Shown here: piece after piece, positions 20,250 through 32,302 of the stretch | Layout: every line of letters begins with the position of its first letter | How positions within the stretch are numbered: the first letter of the stretch is position 1 | Origin: Closterium sp. Naga37s-1 | Lineage: Eukaryota; Streptophyta; Zygnematophyceae; Desmidiales; Closteriaceae | Direction of reading: 5' to 3' | Length of the DNA stretch: 64,000 nucleotides | Assembly: GCA_947471745.1 (NCBI GenBank) | Contig: CANJKZ010000267.1 | Span: 1,009,001 to 1,073,000, forward strand | Program-made: the position numbers and the translations under genes | Notes under the pieces: model-generated | The model's database searches: none | The model's input: only the letters and a program-made list of their open reading frames with translations | Told to the model about the DNA's origin: nothing

Positions 20250-20618
20250 TGTGAGGATCTAGGATCGAGCTCAGAAATTAGAATTGTAATCGATTGATTC
20301 ACCTGGGTACAACACGAGGCTATATATAGGCTCGACACAAGGCAGGTAACCCAGGTGTTACGCGAATGTTCTGAGGGTCGCGAAGCGTCCTGAAAAGAAC
20401 CTCTCGAACTCAGTAGAAAGCAATTCGGTGGAATCCGAATAGGCTTGAGTTCGGTACACGTAACCTGGTTCGGTGCTATAACTACAAAATAATATAGGAA
20501 TGCACCTAACCTAGGAAATCAAGCATATCTATGCATGATAAATAAAACCCAAGCTAGATATAGCATAATAAAGTCTAGGCAAGCTAGCAAAGCCAGCATA
20601 AGCCGTCGTACTCTCACA
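20250..20618 (-). repeat. Element D 3' LTR
   Basis: 369 bp. In element orientation it begins TGTGAGAGTACG and ends CCTCACA, giving terminal TGTGAG/CTCACA. The preceding polypurine tract GAGAGGGGGATG lies at about 20619-20630. No second copy survives, so the ends are inferred from the TG...CA rule, the tract and the junction with C. Confidence 0.7.
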
Positions 20619-20745
20619 CATCCCCCTCTCAAAGCTGGGTGGCGTGAGATACACCCTGCTTGACAAGATAGTCCTTGAGAGCACGGCGTGTGTTGCCCAT
20701 ATCAGCTTCTGCAACCCAACTGTCATCAGTGGGGTCGTATCCCTT

Positions 20746-21719
20746 CTAGCGGATCAGGAACTCGAGGGTCTTGCCACCGCGGCGTCGATGAGTGAGAACG
20801 CGCTCTACTTCGTACTCGGGTTCATCTTGTATGAGAACAGGTGGTGGTGGCGGTAGCTGCCGTCCCTGGAACTGTTGGTTGGGGTCCTTGTAGGGATTCA
20901 GTAGCTGGACATGGAAAGCGTTGTGAAGCTTCCACGTATCTGGTAAGCGCAAGCGGAATGTTACTGGTGTCACCTGTGTCTCAATGGGAAAAGGACCACA
21001 GAAGCGAGGCCGGAGCTTGGAAGGTAGGTGAGACATGTTCAAGTTGCGCGTGTCAAGAAGCACCTGATCTCCGACTGCTACTGAGTGATCACGTCGCTGA
21101 CGATCGGCATACTGCTTCTGGGAGGTCTGCATCGTGGTGAGTCGTCGCTGAGTCTTCTCCCATAGCTGCTGCATGGTGGTGACGAAGTCATGTGCGGCTT
21201 GGACGTGTGCCGGTGTGGTTGGCTGCTGTGGTGTAAGTGGTTCCCGTCCGTAACACAGGAAGCAAGGAGTTTTCCCCGTGGCCGCATGTGATGCGTTGTA
21301 GTAAGCGAACTCTAGGGTCGGCAACTGTGTGTCCCAGTGGCTGACATCGACCTTGCAAGCTGTGCGCAGTAACTGTTCAACCACCTGATTGAGTCGCTCT
21401 GTCTGTCCGTCAGTCTGGGGGTGGTATGCTGAAGACATTGCAAGCTTTGTCCCCAACAGTCCCATGAGCTCCTTCCAGAACTTACTGGTGAATTTGGGGT
21501 CTCTGTCTGAGATGAGTGTAGCGGGGATGCCGTGGATGGTGATGATGCGGTCAAAGAAGAGGCGAGCAGTTGCTTCAGCTGTAGCTGTGGCGTTGGTCGG
21601 GATGAAGTGACCCATTTTGGAGAACTTGTGGATCACCACGAGTATAGCGTCATGCCCTCGTGAGGTCGAAGGAAGTCCCGTGATGAAGTCGAGGCTAACG
21701 ACTTGCCATGGCTGCTCCG
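20746..21719 (-). pseudogene. Element D integrase, C-terminal half with tail domain
   Basis: The frame resumes after E within the integrase core: DFITGLPSTSRGHD near 21690, then HKFSKMGHFIPT, DRDPKF, AYHPQTDGQTERLNQ (catalytic Glu in QTER) and LEFAYYNASHAATG. The tail has the GPF/Y-type segment LRPRFCGPFPI, then HNAFHVQLLNPY and EYEVERVLTHRRRGGKTLEFLI, a partial chromodomain-like end. Such tails steer integration in chromoviruses. The stop is at 20748-20746. Confidence 0.88.
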
Positions 21720-21847
21720 TGTCAGAATGAACAAGTGTGTTTGAACTAACAACATTGGGAGTACAAGTAGGAAACCCTAGAATGTTGTACCCCCTAAGGC
21801 TAAACCCACTATAGCCTACAGAATATAAACATATACAATGTTTGACA
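21720..21847 (-). repeat. Element E 3' LTR
   Basis: 128 bp, TGTCAAACATTG to CATTCTGACA in element orientation. The tract CTATGGGGGTG lies outside at 21848-21858, as in A and G. The core carries AAACCCTAG between GTACAA and TTGTAC. Confidence 0.93.
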
Positions 21848-22081
21848 CACCCCCATAGGCTAAGTGGGAGACAACCAGATGGTCACAAGACCAGTCAAAG
21901 CAAAGCAAAGTAAAACAAGCTCAGGGTGGATCTCAAGGATACCACACAAATTCCGAGCACAAGCAAGCGGTCACAAGACCAGTTCACATGCAGTTTGATA
22001 ATATAACAAGAGGTACAGTGATCACAACCTAGCAAGTGTAAGCATGCAGGTAGATATATAGAGATCACAGTACAAGCAGAA

Positions 22082-25000
22082 TCAAGAAGTAAGCAAGTGA
22101 GGCACAGTAGGCACAAGGCCTAGAACAGTACAGAAACGCTGATGATCACAAGGCTGAAGCGCCTTGGTGAACACATCAGCAGTGTTGGCCCGAGTGGCCA
22201 CGTAAGCAAGACGAAGCTGACCACGCTGCTGCAACTCTCGAGCAAGGAAGTAGCGCAGAGCGATGTGCTTCGTTCTGTGCTCCAGTCTGTGCTCCTGACA
22301 CAAGGCAATCATGGCCTTGTTGTCGACGTACAGAACTGGAGGAGAACGAGGCGCCTCTCCAAGGTCAGTCAGCAGGTAGGTGAGCCAGCGTAACTCCTGT
22401 GCAGCCATGGCCCCTGCGTAGATCTCAGCCTCACAACTAGAGCTGAGAGCAGAAGACGAGCGGGTAGACCGCCACGAAACAGAGCCGGAGCCAAGACTGA
22501 AGGTGTAACCCTGTGACGACCGCTGCGTAGCCAAGTCGTCAGCCCAAGAAGCGTCAGCGTGACCAGTGAGGACAACTCGAGCCCGTCCTCCAAGCACAAG
22601 CCCCATGCCCGACGTACTGCACAAGTAGCGCAACACCCTCTTAGCGGCATCCATGTGCTCCTTCCGGTGACGGCCAGGAGCGACATAGCGTGCCAGGATG
22701 CTAAGAGGGTATGCAAGGTCAGGTCGAGTGCAGGTCATCAGGTACATGAGGCAGCCCACAAGCTCTGGGTACGGGCCACTCGGCTCTACGGACTCGTCCA
22801 AAGGTGGAGCTGAGAGCGAGTGACCGGTAGGCAGAGGAGTGGACTGAGGCGAGGAGTACGTGAAGCGGAAGCGCTAAAGGACCTGTTGCACCATGTGTGA
22901 CTGAGTCAGGGTAATGGTGCGCTGTGCTCTGTCCCGGGTGATCCGCAAGCCAAGATAGCTTGTCGGTTCACCCAGGTCTGTGCACGTGTGTCTCTTCTGC
23001 AGCTCCGACTTCACGTGGGCGAGTGCCTCAGTGTCAGCAGTAGCAAAGACCAAGTCGTCTACGTACACGAGAACGTAGAACGGCGGCATAGTGGTGTCGG
23101 TGCGTAGAAACAGCGACGGGTCAGCAGTGGAAGGAGCAAACCCAAGAGCAGCAAGAGTAGTCCTCAGTGTGTCGTGCCACTCACGGGGTGCCTGGCGGAG
23201 ACCGTAGACTGGCCGCCGGAGGCTCCACTGGGTACTAGCAGGAAACGACCCAGTGAAGCCAGGTGGGCGGCGCAGCCAGATCTCCTCGTGCAGGCTTCCC
23301 TGTAGAAAAGCAGTGCTGAAGTCAAGAGAGTGGAGCTCGTAGTCACGCTGAGCAGCGACGTGCAGCAGAACCCGAAGAGTGGTCATCTTTGGGGTAGGGG
23401 AGAAGGTCTGGAAGAAGTCAACTCCCTCACGCTGACTGAAGCCTCGTGCAACGTAACGCGCCTTGAAGACAGGCGGAGAGCCCGGCGGCCGCTTCACCCT
23501 GAAAATCCACATGCCACTGACGATGTTCGCCCCAGGCGGGGGAACCTCGTCGACGTAGGTGCCTGTGGACTTCCAGGAAGCCATCTCTGCGTCCATAGCT
23601 GACTGCCACTGAGAGGAGTAGGGACCCTCTATCGCCTCTGCGTAAGAGCGCGGGGTCGGGATGTCTGGTGCATCCGGGTCTCCATCAGGGGCAATCAGCA
23701 TGGACACGAGATGAGGTAAAGCAGCAGCAAAGCACTCAAACTCCTCCTGTCTGTCCTCAAGGACGTCCGTGCCAAGGGCACACTCACCCCCGACGGACGG
23801 AGGACAGACAGACTCAGACTCAGCAACAAGGCTAGCGGCGTAGTCTAGACGACAGGCGGCAGCAAAGTCAACAAGCTCAGCGACTAGAGCAGACGCAGCA
23901 GTGGACTCAAAGGTAGGGTCAGTGACAACAGTGGCGAGGAAACGCGTGACAGTAGGACTGGCAGCACGAAGAGAGTCAGACTCCGGGTCAACAAGAGCAG
24001 GAAGAGAGGACGCTGGAGGAGACGGCAGAGGGACACGCTGTGGAGCAGTGGAAGGACGCAGAGTCATTTAGTGAGTGCCAGGGACAGGAGGAGGACGCTC
24101 ACGCGGAACACGACGACCAGTGCGGGCAGCACGGACAGGCGACTCTGGACGAGACTCAGGCAACGTAGGACGAGACTCAGGCGACGCAGGACGAGACTCA
24201 GGCTCACGACGCTCCGTAAGACCTCCAGTCGGCCCAGCGTAAGGAGAAGGACTGGGCAGCGGAGAGGCAGGCTGTAACTGTGACTGCGACTGGACAGGCG
24301 ATGGACTCAGAAGGGGAGGAGGAGGGCCAGTAGGGGGCGGGAGGCCAAGAACCTGCTGAAGGAGCGGAACGTAGTACGGCCGCGGCCGCGCAGCTCCTCC
24401 AGAGCCAGCAGAGACAGCACCAGCTCCCTCAGCTCCAGGGTCTCCAGCTACAACTCCTGCAGCACCAGCAGTAGCTCCAGCAGCTCCAGAACCTCCAGCA
24501 GCTCCAGCACCAGCAGCACCTCCAGCAGCTCCAGCACCAGCAGCACCTCCAGAAGCACCAGCAGCACCTACAGCAGCTCCAGCACCAGCAGCACCTCCAG
24601 CAGCAGCACCAGCAGCTCCAGAACCTCCAGCAGCTCCAGCTCCAGCAGCACCTCCAGAAGCACCAGCAGCACCTCCAGCAGCTCCAGCACCAGCAGCACC
24701 TCCAGCAGCACCACCAGCAGCTCCAGAACCTCCAGCAGCTCCAGCACCAGCAGCACCTCCAGCAGCTCCAGCACCAGCAGCACCACCAGTAGCTCCAGCA
24801 CCTCCAGCAGCTCCAGCACCAGCAGTACCTCCAGCAGTACCACCAACAGCTCCTGCACCAGCAGCACCAGCTCCAGGGTCCTCAGCACCAGCAGCACCAC
24901 TCCGGAGACTGCAGCGCCGAGCGTACCACTCTCGGAGCCGCTGAGGAGAGGGCGGCTCCCGCCTAGGCGGGGAACCACGAGCACCAGCTGCAGCAGCACC

Positions 25001-27366
25001 CCTAGCCCCAGAAGCGCCCCTCCCGATGCTGCAGTACCGCGAGTACCACTCACGCAGCTGCTGTGAAGAGGGAGCGCCTCCAGGCGCCTCACGGTCAGTC
25101 GCAGCACCCCCAGGCTCAGTAACCTCAGACTCAGCACTCTCAGGCTCAGCACCCCCAGACTCAGCACCCTCAGGCTCAGCACCCCCAGGCTCCGCACCCG
25201 CAGACTCAGCACCCCCAGGCTCAGCACCCCTAGCAGGACGAGAGTCGACAGCTACCTCGACAGGCTCAACCGGGTCTACCTGGGACACACCTGAGGGAGC
25301 GGCACCCTGAGGGGGGAGGGGGTCTACCACAGCAGCACCTGGTGCGAGGAAGAGAGGCGGGGGGGGGAGCGGGGCAGTGCGGTAGGGGAAGAGGCGGTAG
25401 TAAGGGACCGACTCGTCGAAAGTGACGTCCTGAGAGGGCAGGACACGGCGCGAGGTGGCGTGGTAAAACTGCCAACCAGACGCGTCCGGGACAAAGCCAA
25501 GGAAGACACAAGGAACAGCGCGGGAGGAGAGCTTGTCCGCGGACGTATCGCGAACAAAAGCTCGAGATCCCCAGACCCGGAAACGTGACGCATCGCCAAC
25601 CTCTCCAGTCCAACGCAGTGTCGGTGAAGTCTCCGAAACGGAGACACGGGGCCAGAGGTTGAGCTGATGCGCAGCGTATCGGACCGCAAACGGCCACAGA
25701 AAGTGGGGGGCAGCCGCATGGATCAAGGAGGTACGAGCGACCTCCATGACCAAGCCAATGCGGCGCTCAGCAACCCCATTCTGCTGTGGAGAGGCCGGAA
25801 GCGTGCAGAAGGCTCTCAGGAGGTCGGAGGAAAACTCCCCACCTCTGTCAGAGTGCAGACGGAGAACAGGAAGGTCCGAGTGGAACCTCTCTCTGAGCTG
25901 GAGACGGGCAGCGCGGATCCAACGGATCAAAACATCAGGGACTTCACCCTTGGTGCGCAAGGGGAAGACCGTGGTGTAGCGCGAGTAGTCGTCAACAACT
26001 ATCAAGAAGTACCTCTCGTGACCCTGTCCACGGACTTGGGCTGGGCCCCACACGTCCATGTGGGGAGGGTCTGCAGGGGAGCAGTCGTCGGGGGAAACGA
26101 GGAGGAGTGAGGAGCGGCGCGCTGCCGCCCCTCGACACAGGGAAGACAGGGAGGAGCAGGCGAGGGTGGGAGGGGAGGGAGAACCCTGGGAAGACCAGAG
26201 ACCAGGTACCGGGAGTGCATGCCACGAAGGCGCTGCACTGACGGGTGACCAAGGCGGTGGTGCCAGAGGACGGTCTCGTGCGACAGGGAGCGACACGAGC
26301 AGGGGGCGGACAACTGACTTGACGCAGACGCAGACGCCGCTATCTGAGGGGACTCATTGGTCAGTGTGTACAAGTCCGACCCCGGCTGCCGAGTGAAGGT
26401 AGCCAGGTGACGACCCGTCTGGGCACACGTGCAGTGTGTCACACGCTCGTAGGCAGGGGTGAACTGGTGAACACCCGCGTCCTGGAGCGCGGAACCCGCC
26501 ACCAAGTTCGTAGAGAACGAGGGGAGGTAAAGGCCCAACAGTGTGCCGGACGGGACAACAGGACAAAGGAGGGCAGTGGTGGAGGTCGCAAGGACCGGAC
26601 CCCCGGAGGGGTCAGCCAGGGAGACAGCAACCGGCCTAGGGAGCTGCTCGAGGGCAGTGCGGTCGCGAAAGACACAGCGGGAAGCACCTGAGTCTAATGT
26701 GAAGGTGTGCAGTGCCTCAGTAGACGCAGTACCTGAAGGCGCAGACTCACAAGCACCTGAAGCAGCAGACACACCTGCACCTAGAGCAGCAGCCTCACCA
26801 GGACCAGGGGCAGCAGACGCACTAGCACCTAGAGCGGCAGCCTCACCGGCACCTGGAGCAGCAGACTGGATACCGGGGTCAGGCGGCACACACAGGTGAC
26901 AGGCTCCCTCGGCACTAGTAGACAATGCATACATTGCAGTGAGAATAGCATCATAGTCAAGAGCAAAGATATCTACCCTCTGCCTAAGCAGCTCCACCCA
27001 GTCGGGGAGTTCAGCGTCGTCGCCAAACTCTGTACGCCACGCGTCGCTCAGACGGGCGAAGCAGCGGGACTCTGTGTGACCACGCGTCCCGCAAGGCTGA
27101 CCAGTCCGGACACCCGTGCTAATAACGTACGGGCAGCGAGCAGTACTCAGCGACCCTCCACTCTGAGCGTACCACTCACGAAGCTGCTGGGGCGAAAGAG
27201 TCTCGCGCGGACGACGCTGCTGCTGCACCGGGCCACTACAAGAAACTCCCGAACTACCCACTCCAGGACAACTCCCACTACTGCCACCCCAACAACCCCA
27301 ACTGGCGTACCACGCACGAAGCTGCTGGGGCGTGAGGGACACACGCGGACGGCCCTGGAGCTGCAT
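22082..27366 (-). pseudogene. Element E polyprotein: zinc/protease, integrase, reverse transcriptase, RNase H (degraded)
   Basis: From MQLQGRPR at 27366: two PQQLR(A/E)WYA motifs; a Cys/His cluster ending CGTRGHTESRC; protease LDSGASRCVF near 26690; integrase zinc motif HHRLGHPS. A frameshift near 26070 separates LQTLP from HMDVWGP. The core has HSDRGGEFSS and NGVAERRIG, but about nine residues between them are deleted relative to A. The spacer has GGAEP-type repeats (about 25240-25080) and a long GAAGG-type Gly/Ala array (about 24900-24420). In-frame stops lie at 24070-24068 (before MTLRPSTAP) and 22876-22874 (a Gln codon turned TAG). The reverse transcriptase keeps YVDDLVFA near 23060, and RNase H is intact to 22082. 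One frameshift, two nonsense codons and one deletion make it non-autonomous. Confidence 0.88.
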
Positions 27367-28793
27367 CTAGCCACGCCAAGAGCAGCAGTAGAAGCAGCAG
27401 CAGCAGCAGTAATAGCAGTAGCAGCATGGGCAGGGCAGTGCTCACCAGTGGTGGGAAGGGCAGGCGCACGACGGAGGCGACTGCGGGGCCGCTACAGCGG
27501 CAGGGCGTGGCCGCGACCGCGGCAGGGAGCTCCACGGCAGTTGCTGCAGGGCGAGACCGGGCCGCGACGGCAGTTGCTGCAGGGCAGGGACAGGGCCGCG
27601 ACGGTCGTTGCTGCAGGGGCGGTTGCTCCAGGGGCCAGGGGCGGCTGCTGCAGTGGCGGCTGCTCCAGGGGCGGCTGCTCCAGGGGCGGCTGCTCCAGGG
27701 GCCAGGGGCGGCTCCTGCAGTGGCGGCTGCTCCAGTGGCCAGGGGCGGCTGCTGCAGGGGCGGCCGCTCCAGGGGCCAGGGGCGGCTGCAGGTGCGGCTG
27801 CTCCAGGGGCCAGGGGCGGCTGCTGCAGTGGCGGCTGCTCCAGGGGCCAGGGGCGGCTGCTGCAGGGGCGGCTGCTCCAGGGGCGGCTGCTTCAGGGGCC
27901 AGGCGCGGGGTAGGTCAGGGTGACGCGGCGGGCAGGGGCAACGCGCGGGTAGGGGCGACGCGGCGGGCAGGGCAACGCGGCGGGCAGGGGCGACACCGCG
28001 GTCAGGGGCGACGCGGCGGGCAGGGCGACGCGGCGGGCAGGGGCGACGCCGCGGGCAGGGGCGTCGCGGCGGGCAGGGCGACGCGGCGGGCAGGGGCGAC
28101 GCCGCGGGCAGGGGCGACGCGGCGGGCAGGGGTGACGCCGCGGGCAGGGCGACGTGGCGGGCAGCTGGGCGCGGCCGCGTCAGTAGCAGGGCGCGGCCGC
28201 GTCAGTAGAAGGGCGCGGCCGCGTCAGCAGGAGGGCGTGGCCGCGTCACTGCAGGGCGGGGCCGCGTCCGCGTCGGCGGCAGGGCGGGGCCGAGACCGCA
28301 GCAGGGTGAGGCCGCGTCAGCGACAAGGCGGGGCCGCGACTGCGACCTGACGGGGCCGCGACAGCGACCTGACGGGGTCGCGCGCTGGCCTGACGGGCCT
28401 GCAGAGGCTGCGTGCGGGCGGTGAGGGCCTGCAGGGGCGGCGCGCGGTCGGGCAGAGGCTGCGCGCGGGCCTAACGAGCCTGCAGGGGCGGCTCTCGGGC
28501 CTGACGGGCCTGCAGAGGCGGCTCGGGGGCCTGACGGGTCTGCACAGGCGGCTCGGGGGTCAGACGGACCTGCAGGGGCGGCTCGAGGGCCTTACTAGCT
28601 TGCAGGGGCGTCGCACTGGCCTAGGGCAGCAGGAGGCAGCGCGAGGGCTGCAGGACGGCACGCGGGCAGAACGAAGGGCGGGGCGCGCGAGGGCGCACTA
28701 GCAGAAAAAGGCGCACGAGGGCGCACGAGCAGAGAAAGGCGCACGAGGGCGCACGTAGGGTAGGGCGCACGAGGGCACTCCTAGCGGAATAGT
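27367..28793 (-). repeat. Element E GC-rich tandem leader
   Basis: About 1.4 kb of GC-rich arrays read on + as GGGGCGGCTGCTCCAG-type units (about 27610-27900), GCGACGCGGCGGGCAGGG-type units (about 27900-28170), then GGCGCGGCCGCGTCAG and GGCCTGACGGGCCTGCAG types. Frames open across it encode only low-complexity sequence. Confidence 0.75.
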
Positions 28794-28844
28794 GGGCCCG
28801 TAGTAGAAAGCGGTCCTAGGTGGCAACCTAGGCTCGTGATACCA
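28794..28844 (-). promoter_or_regulatory. Element E primer-binding site, hairpin and GGGCCC
   Basis: The element strand reads TGGTATCACGAGC from 28844. A 7-bp stem follows, CCTAGGT (28832-28826) with ACCTAGG (28821-28815) around a 4-base loop, and GGGCCC lies at 28794-28799. The stem sequence is unrelated to those in A, F, G and H, but position and pairing are kept. Confidence 0.75.
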
Positions 28845-28972
28845 TGTCAGAATGAACAAGTGTGTTTGAACTAACAACATTGGGAGTACAAGTAGGAAAC
28901 CCTAGAATGTTGTACCCCCTAAGGCTAAACCCACTATAGCCTACATAATATAAACATATACAATGTTTGACA
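28845..28972 (-). repeat. Element E 5' LTR
   Basis: 128 bp, one difference from 21720-21847. It abuts the TGGTATCACGAGC primer site at 28844 and below. Confidence 0.93.
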
Positions 28973-28977
28973 CTCCG

Positions 28978-31900
28978 GTACGGGTAGAGGCTGAAGTAAC
29001 CCTGCTTTTTTCTACTTGCTGCTCTTCATCCGCTGGCACGTGTCGCATGAGGTGACGAACTGCTGCACGTCTGCTGCCATCCCGGGCCAGTAGTAATATT
29101 TTGCTATCCCTGCTAACGTCTTGTTGCTCCCGAAATGTCCCGCGTAAGGTACGTCGTGAAACTCCTCCAATAGGATCTGCCGTAGCGGGGCGTAATTCGG
29201 TACCCAAATCTTTCCTGAACCCTTCCTTACAGCTAAGTCTTTCTCCCACTGTAACAGCTTCTTAGTCTGTGCTGTAGCGATCTCTGCGTCCACGGAGTAC
29301 CCATGTTGGAATACACCATTGAGCAGAGGGTTCATCCCGTCGAGCTGGATGCCTGCTACATGACCGGGGCGGCTCAATGCGTCTGCTTTGTTGTGTAGCC
29401 CGGGCTTGTAGACGATGTCGTAGTGGAAGTGAGTTTCCAAGAAGTCCACCCACCGCACCTGTCGTCGCGAGAGCGTCGGCTGCGACTTCAGGTATTTGAG
29501 ACTGCAGTGGTCAGTATAGACTTTAGTCGTGGCTCCCTCTAGGTAACACCTCCACGCCTTGAAGGCTACGACTATGGCTAAGGCTTCCTTGTCGTGTATG
29601 GGGTAGTTCAGTTCTGCTCCGTGTAGCTTCTTACTGAGGTAGGCGATAGGCTGTAAACCGTTCCCGTGATCTTGCATTAGTTATGCTCCGACTGCCTGGT
29701 CACTAGCGTCTGCTTCAACTACGTAGTCCTTGTCTGGATCTGGTAGGATGAGTACTGGCGCTGTAGTTAGTGCTGACTGTAACTACTCCATGGCTTGCTG
29801 ATGAGGAGTATCCCACTTTTAGGGCGTATCCTTTTCCAGTAGGTCGGTCAGTGGTGCTGCTATCTTAGCGTACAGTGGCACGAACCTGTTGTAGTAGTTG
29901 GCGAAGCCGAGGAACTGCTGCAACTCCTTCACGTTCTCCGGTACCTTCCACTTCTTGACGGCTTCGATTTTCCGCGGGTCCACGTGTACGCCCTCGGCAC
30001 TCACCATGTGCCCGAGAAACTGCACCTTCTTCAGGGCGAAGTCGCTCTTTGACAGCTTCACGTAGAACTTGTTTTTCCGCAGGATCTCGAACACTTTCCG
30101 TAGATGCTCCACGTGCTCCTTCATGTTCTTGGAGTAGATAAGAATGTCGTCCAGGTACACCACTACGCACTCGTCCAGCAGGGGTCGTAAGATGTGATTC
30201 ATCTCCGCCTGAAACGTTGCTGGCGCGTTGCAGAGTCCGAACGGCATCACCAAGTATCCGTAGGAGCCGTATCTGGTACGGAACGCCGTCTTGTGGACCG
30301 AGTTGTCTGCCATCTTGATCTGCCAGTAACCCGACCGTAGGCCCAGCTTCAAAAAGACTGTAGCACCACGCAGTTGGTCCAGTAGGTCGTCTATGCGCGG
30401 TATGGGGTATTTGTTCTTGACTGTCTGTTTGTTCAGTGCGCGGTAGTCGATGCACATCCATAAACTGCCGTCTGGTTTTGGAGTGAAGAGAACTGGTGCA
30501 CCGTAGGGAGAGTTGGATGGGCGGATCAGTTGTCTGTCCAGTAGATATTCAATCTGTTTCTTCATGTCTGTCAGTTCGGTCGGACTCAGTCGGTATGGTG
30601 CACGTGAGACGGGTTTTGCACCTGGTTCCTCCACGATCTCGTGCTCGTGGGTGCATGCCGGAGGTACGCCTGCAGGTAGGTCGTCGGGCATTATATCCTT
30701 GTACTGCTCCAAGAACTCCTTCACTGCTGCAGGTAGCTCTGTGATCGGCTTCTCCTCCTCTGCTGCAGCCATAACCAGTGCTAGGTATCCCGTGTTAATC
30801 TCGTTTACCGTCTGTTCAAACCGTGCCAGTGTCGTTTCAGGAACGTTCCCTGTATCCGTCCATCTTCGTAGTGCTATCTGCTTCCCGTTGTTGTAGATGC
30901 ACACCTTCCTGTTGACCCAATCGATCTCGGGGTTGAACCGCTTCAAGAAATCCCGCCCTAAGATGAAATCTGAACCTTTGATGTTCGTGATCGGCAACGT
31001 CGGCTTCCACCTCAGCGCCCCTATGTGCAGCTGCAGTGATGCTTCGCCGTGGATGGGAAGTTTCGTACCATCCACCATCGTTGCCGTGAACTTGGTCTCC
31101 TCGGAAGGTTCCCCAATTTTCTCCAACGTCCCGTGGTCACACACTGAGTGAGATGCACCGCTGTCCACCAGTGCCTGGAGGCGTCGTCCTTTGCATAACA
31201 CCTCGAGGAGTAGTGGTGCCTGCTGCGCTGAGTAGCCAAAGAGGGTCTCATTGATAGGATCATAGGGTACATCAAAATGAATACCATCCCTATTTCCTAT
31301 ACCTGACTCAGCACTTTCCAACTTCACCTGGGGGGTAGGAGGATTTTTCCGAGGCTTGTACAACTTCTCATGAGCCTGGAATTTTCCTCTAAGCCTTTGC
31401 AGCTGTGTAGGCTTCACCTGTGGGCAACGGGGAGCCTTAAGACTGGGCTGTGGGGAGAGAATATTAACTCCACACGACCCTTTTCTACGCTCTGTAGTAC
31501 TTTGCCCAACTTCTCAGGTACCTGAATAATCTCTAAAGGCTTTTTGTTGGCCTCTAAATCTCCCCTGAATTTTTCAAAGGCTTCAAAACCACGAGAAGCA
31601 ATATTTTTCGTTAAAGTATCTTTATAGGATACTTTTAACGAATTCTTACTTTCGTGGGTGTTCGGCTGGAGTTTCCCGGTCGGTGCAGAGTCTTTTTTCG
31701 TGGAGCCTCCATTCGCCTCGGCGATTTCCCCTGATGCCGGCCGGTCGTGACGTTTTATATTCGCGCCATCATTTTCTCCTTTTTTCACCCGCTCCGAAGT
31801 CGCCACGTCGTCGCCCTTTTCTGCTTTTCGGATCTTTACGCGATCGCCACGTCGATTCGCGGCTACTGGCGATTCCCGTTTTTTTACTTTGGGGGTGCTC

Positions 31901-32130
31901 CACTGTTGCCGCCCAGCAGTGCCGCAAGTGCCTTCTTCAATTTGTAGCACGACAAAATTTGATGCCCCGCTGCGCCGCAAAAATCGCATTTTGCCGGTTG
32001 TTGCTTCGCGTCAAATTTGTCGATATCCATCGGTTCGGCGAACGTGGGGGGTACCGATCGCTCCGTGCCGAATGTACGGTTCGGCCCGTAACATCGTGTT
32101 TCGGGTTGACCACGAGTCAAAGCGTCGTAT
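28978..32130 (-). pseudogene. Element D gag (partial), protease, reverse transcriptase, RNase H and integrase zinc domain
   Basis: Gag is truncated by F. A CCHC knuckle CDFCGAAGHQILSC lies near 32000-31955, followed by a Lys-rich segment. The protease has [12 protein letters not shown] near 31180-31145. The reverse transcriptase ([32 protein letters not shown]) is full length. RNase H (YPIHDKEALAIV, TDHCSLKYL) and the integrase zinc domain (SCDTCQRM near 29035) follow. Damage: a frame change between gag and the protease/RT frame near 31415, in-frame stops at about 29820, 29788 and 29683 between RT and RNase H, and another (SSK then TAG) near 29010. The element is dead apart from its insertion by E. 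Confidence 0.88.
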
Positions 32131-32135
32131 CGTTC

Positions 32136-32256
32136 TGTCAGAACTATACTCTAGGCTGTAGTGGGGCACTCCTTATGGGGTACAGCCCTGTTAGGTTTTG
32201 CCTATACAAACCTTGTACTGTTCTCATTCTAGTCATTCCTTGTTCTAATTCTCACA
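32136..32256 (+). repeat. Element F 5' LTR
   Basis: 121 bp, TGTCAGAACTAT to AATTCTCACA. Its core (TGTAGTGGGGCA, GGGGTACAG, CCTGTTAGG, CTTGTACTG) is the diverged equivalent of the cores in A, E, G and H. Confidence 0.9.
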
Positions 32257-32302
32257 TGGTTTCAAAGCAGGTTCCCTAGTGGGAACGTTTTTTTTAGGGC
32301 CC
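32257..32302 (+). promoter_or_regulatory. Element F primer-binding site, hairpin and GGGCCC
   Basis: TGGTTTCAAAGCAG at 32257-32270 is a variant initiator-Met-type primer site. GTTCCC (32271-32276) pairs with GGGAAC (32281-32286) around TAGT. A T run and GGGCCC (32297-32302) follow. Confidence 0.75.

Larger units (their letters stand above)
21720..28972 (-). mobile_element. Element E: short-LTR Copia element lacking the capsid domain
   Basis: Two 128-bp LTRs (21720-21847 and 28845-28972) differ at about one base (CTACAGAAT versus CTACATAAT). CTCCG flanks them at 21715-21719 and 28973-28977. The organisation matches A, but the N-terminal gag domain seen in A, G and H is absent: the protein region begins with MQLQGRPR just upstream of the PQQLR motifs. 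F shares exactly this arrangement. The near-identical LTRs show recent insertion despite coding defects, so E was probably mobilised in trans. Confidence 0.93.
20250..32135 (-). mobile_element. Element D: Ty3/Gypsy retrotransposon inserted in C, 5' end deleted, split by E
   Basis: D's own sequence is 20250-21719 and 28973-32135. In element direction it runs gag, protease, RT, RNase H, integrase, 3' LTR. RNase H before integrase defines Gypsy. The 3' LTR is 20250-20618. The 5' LTR and leader are missing because sequence beyond F was lost. It interrupts C's integrase, with CCATA at 20245-20249 as the retained half of a possible duplication. E sits in its integrase with CTCCG duplicated at 21715-21719 and 28973-28977. 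F sits in its gag region. Confidence 0.88.
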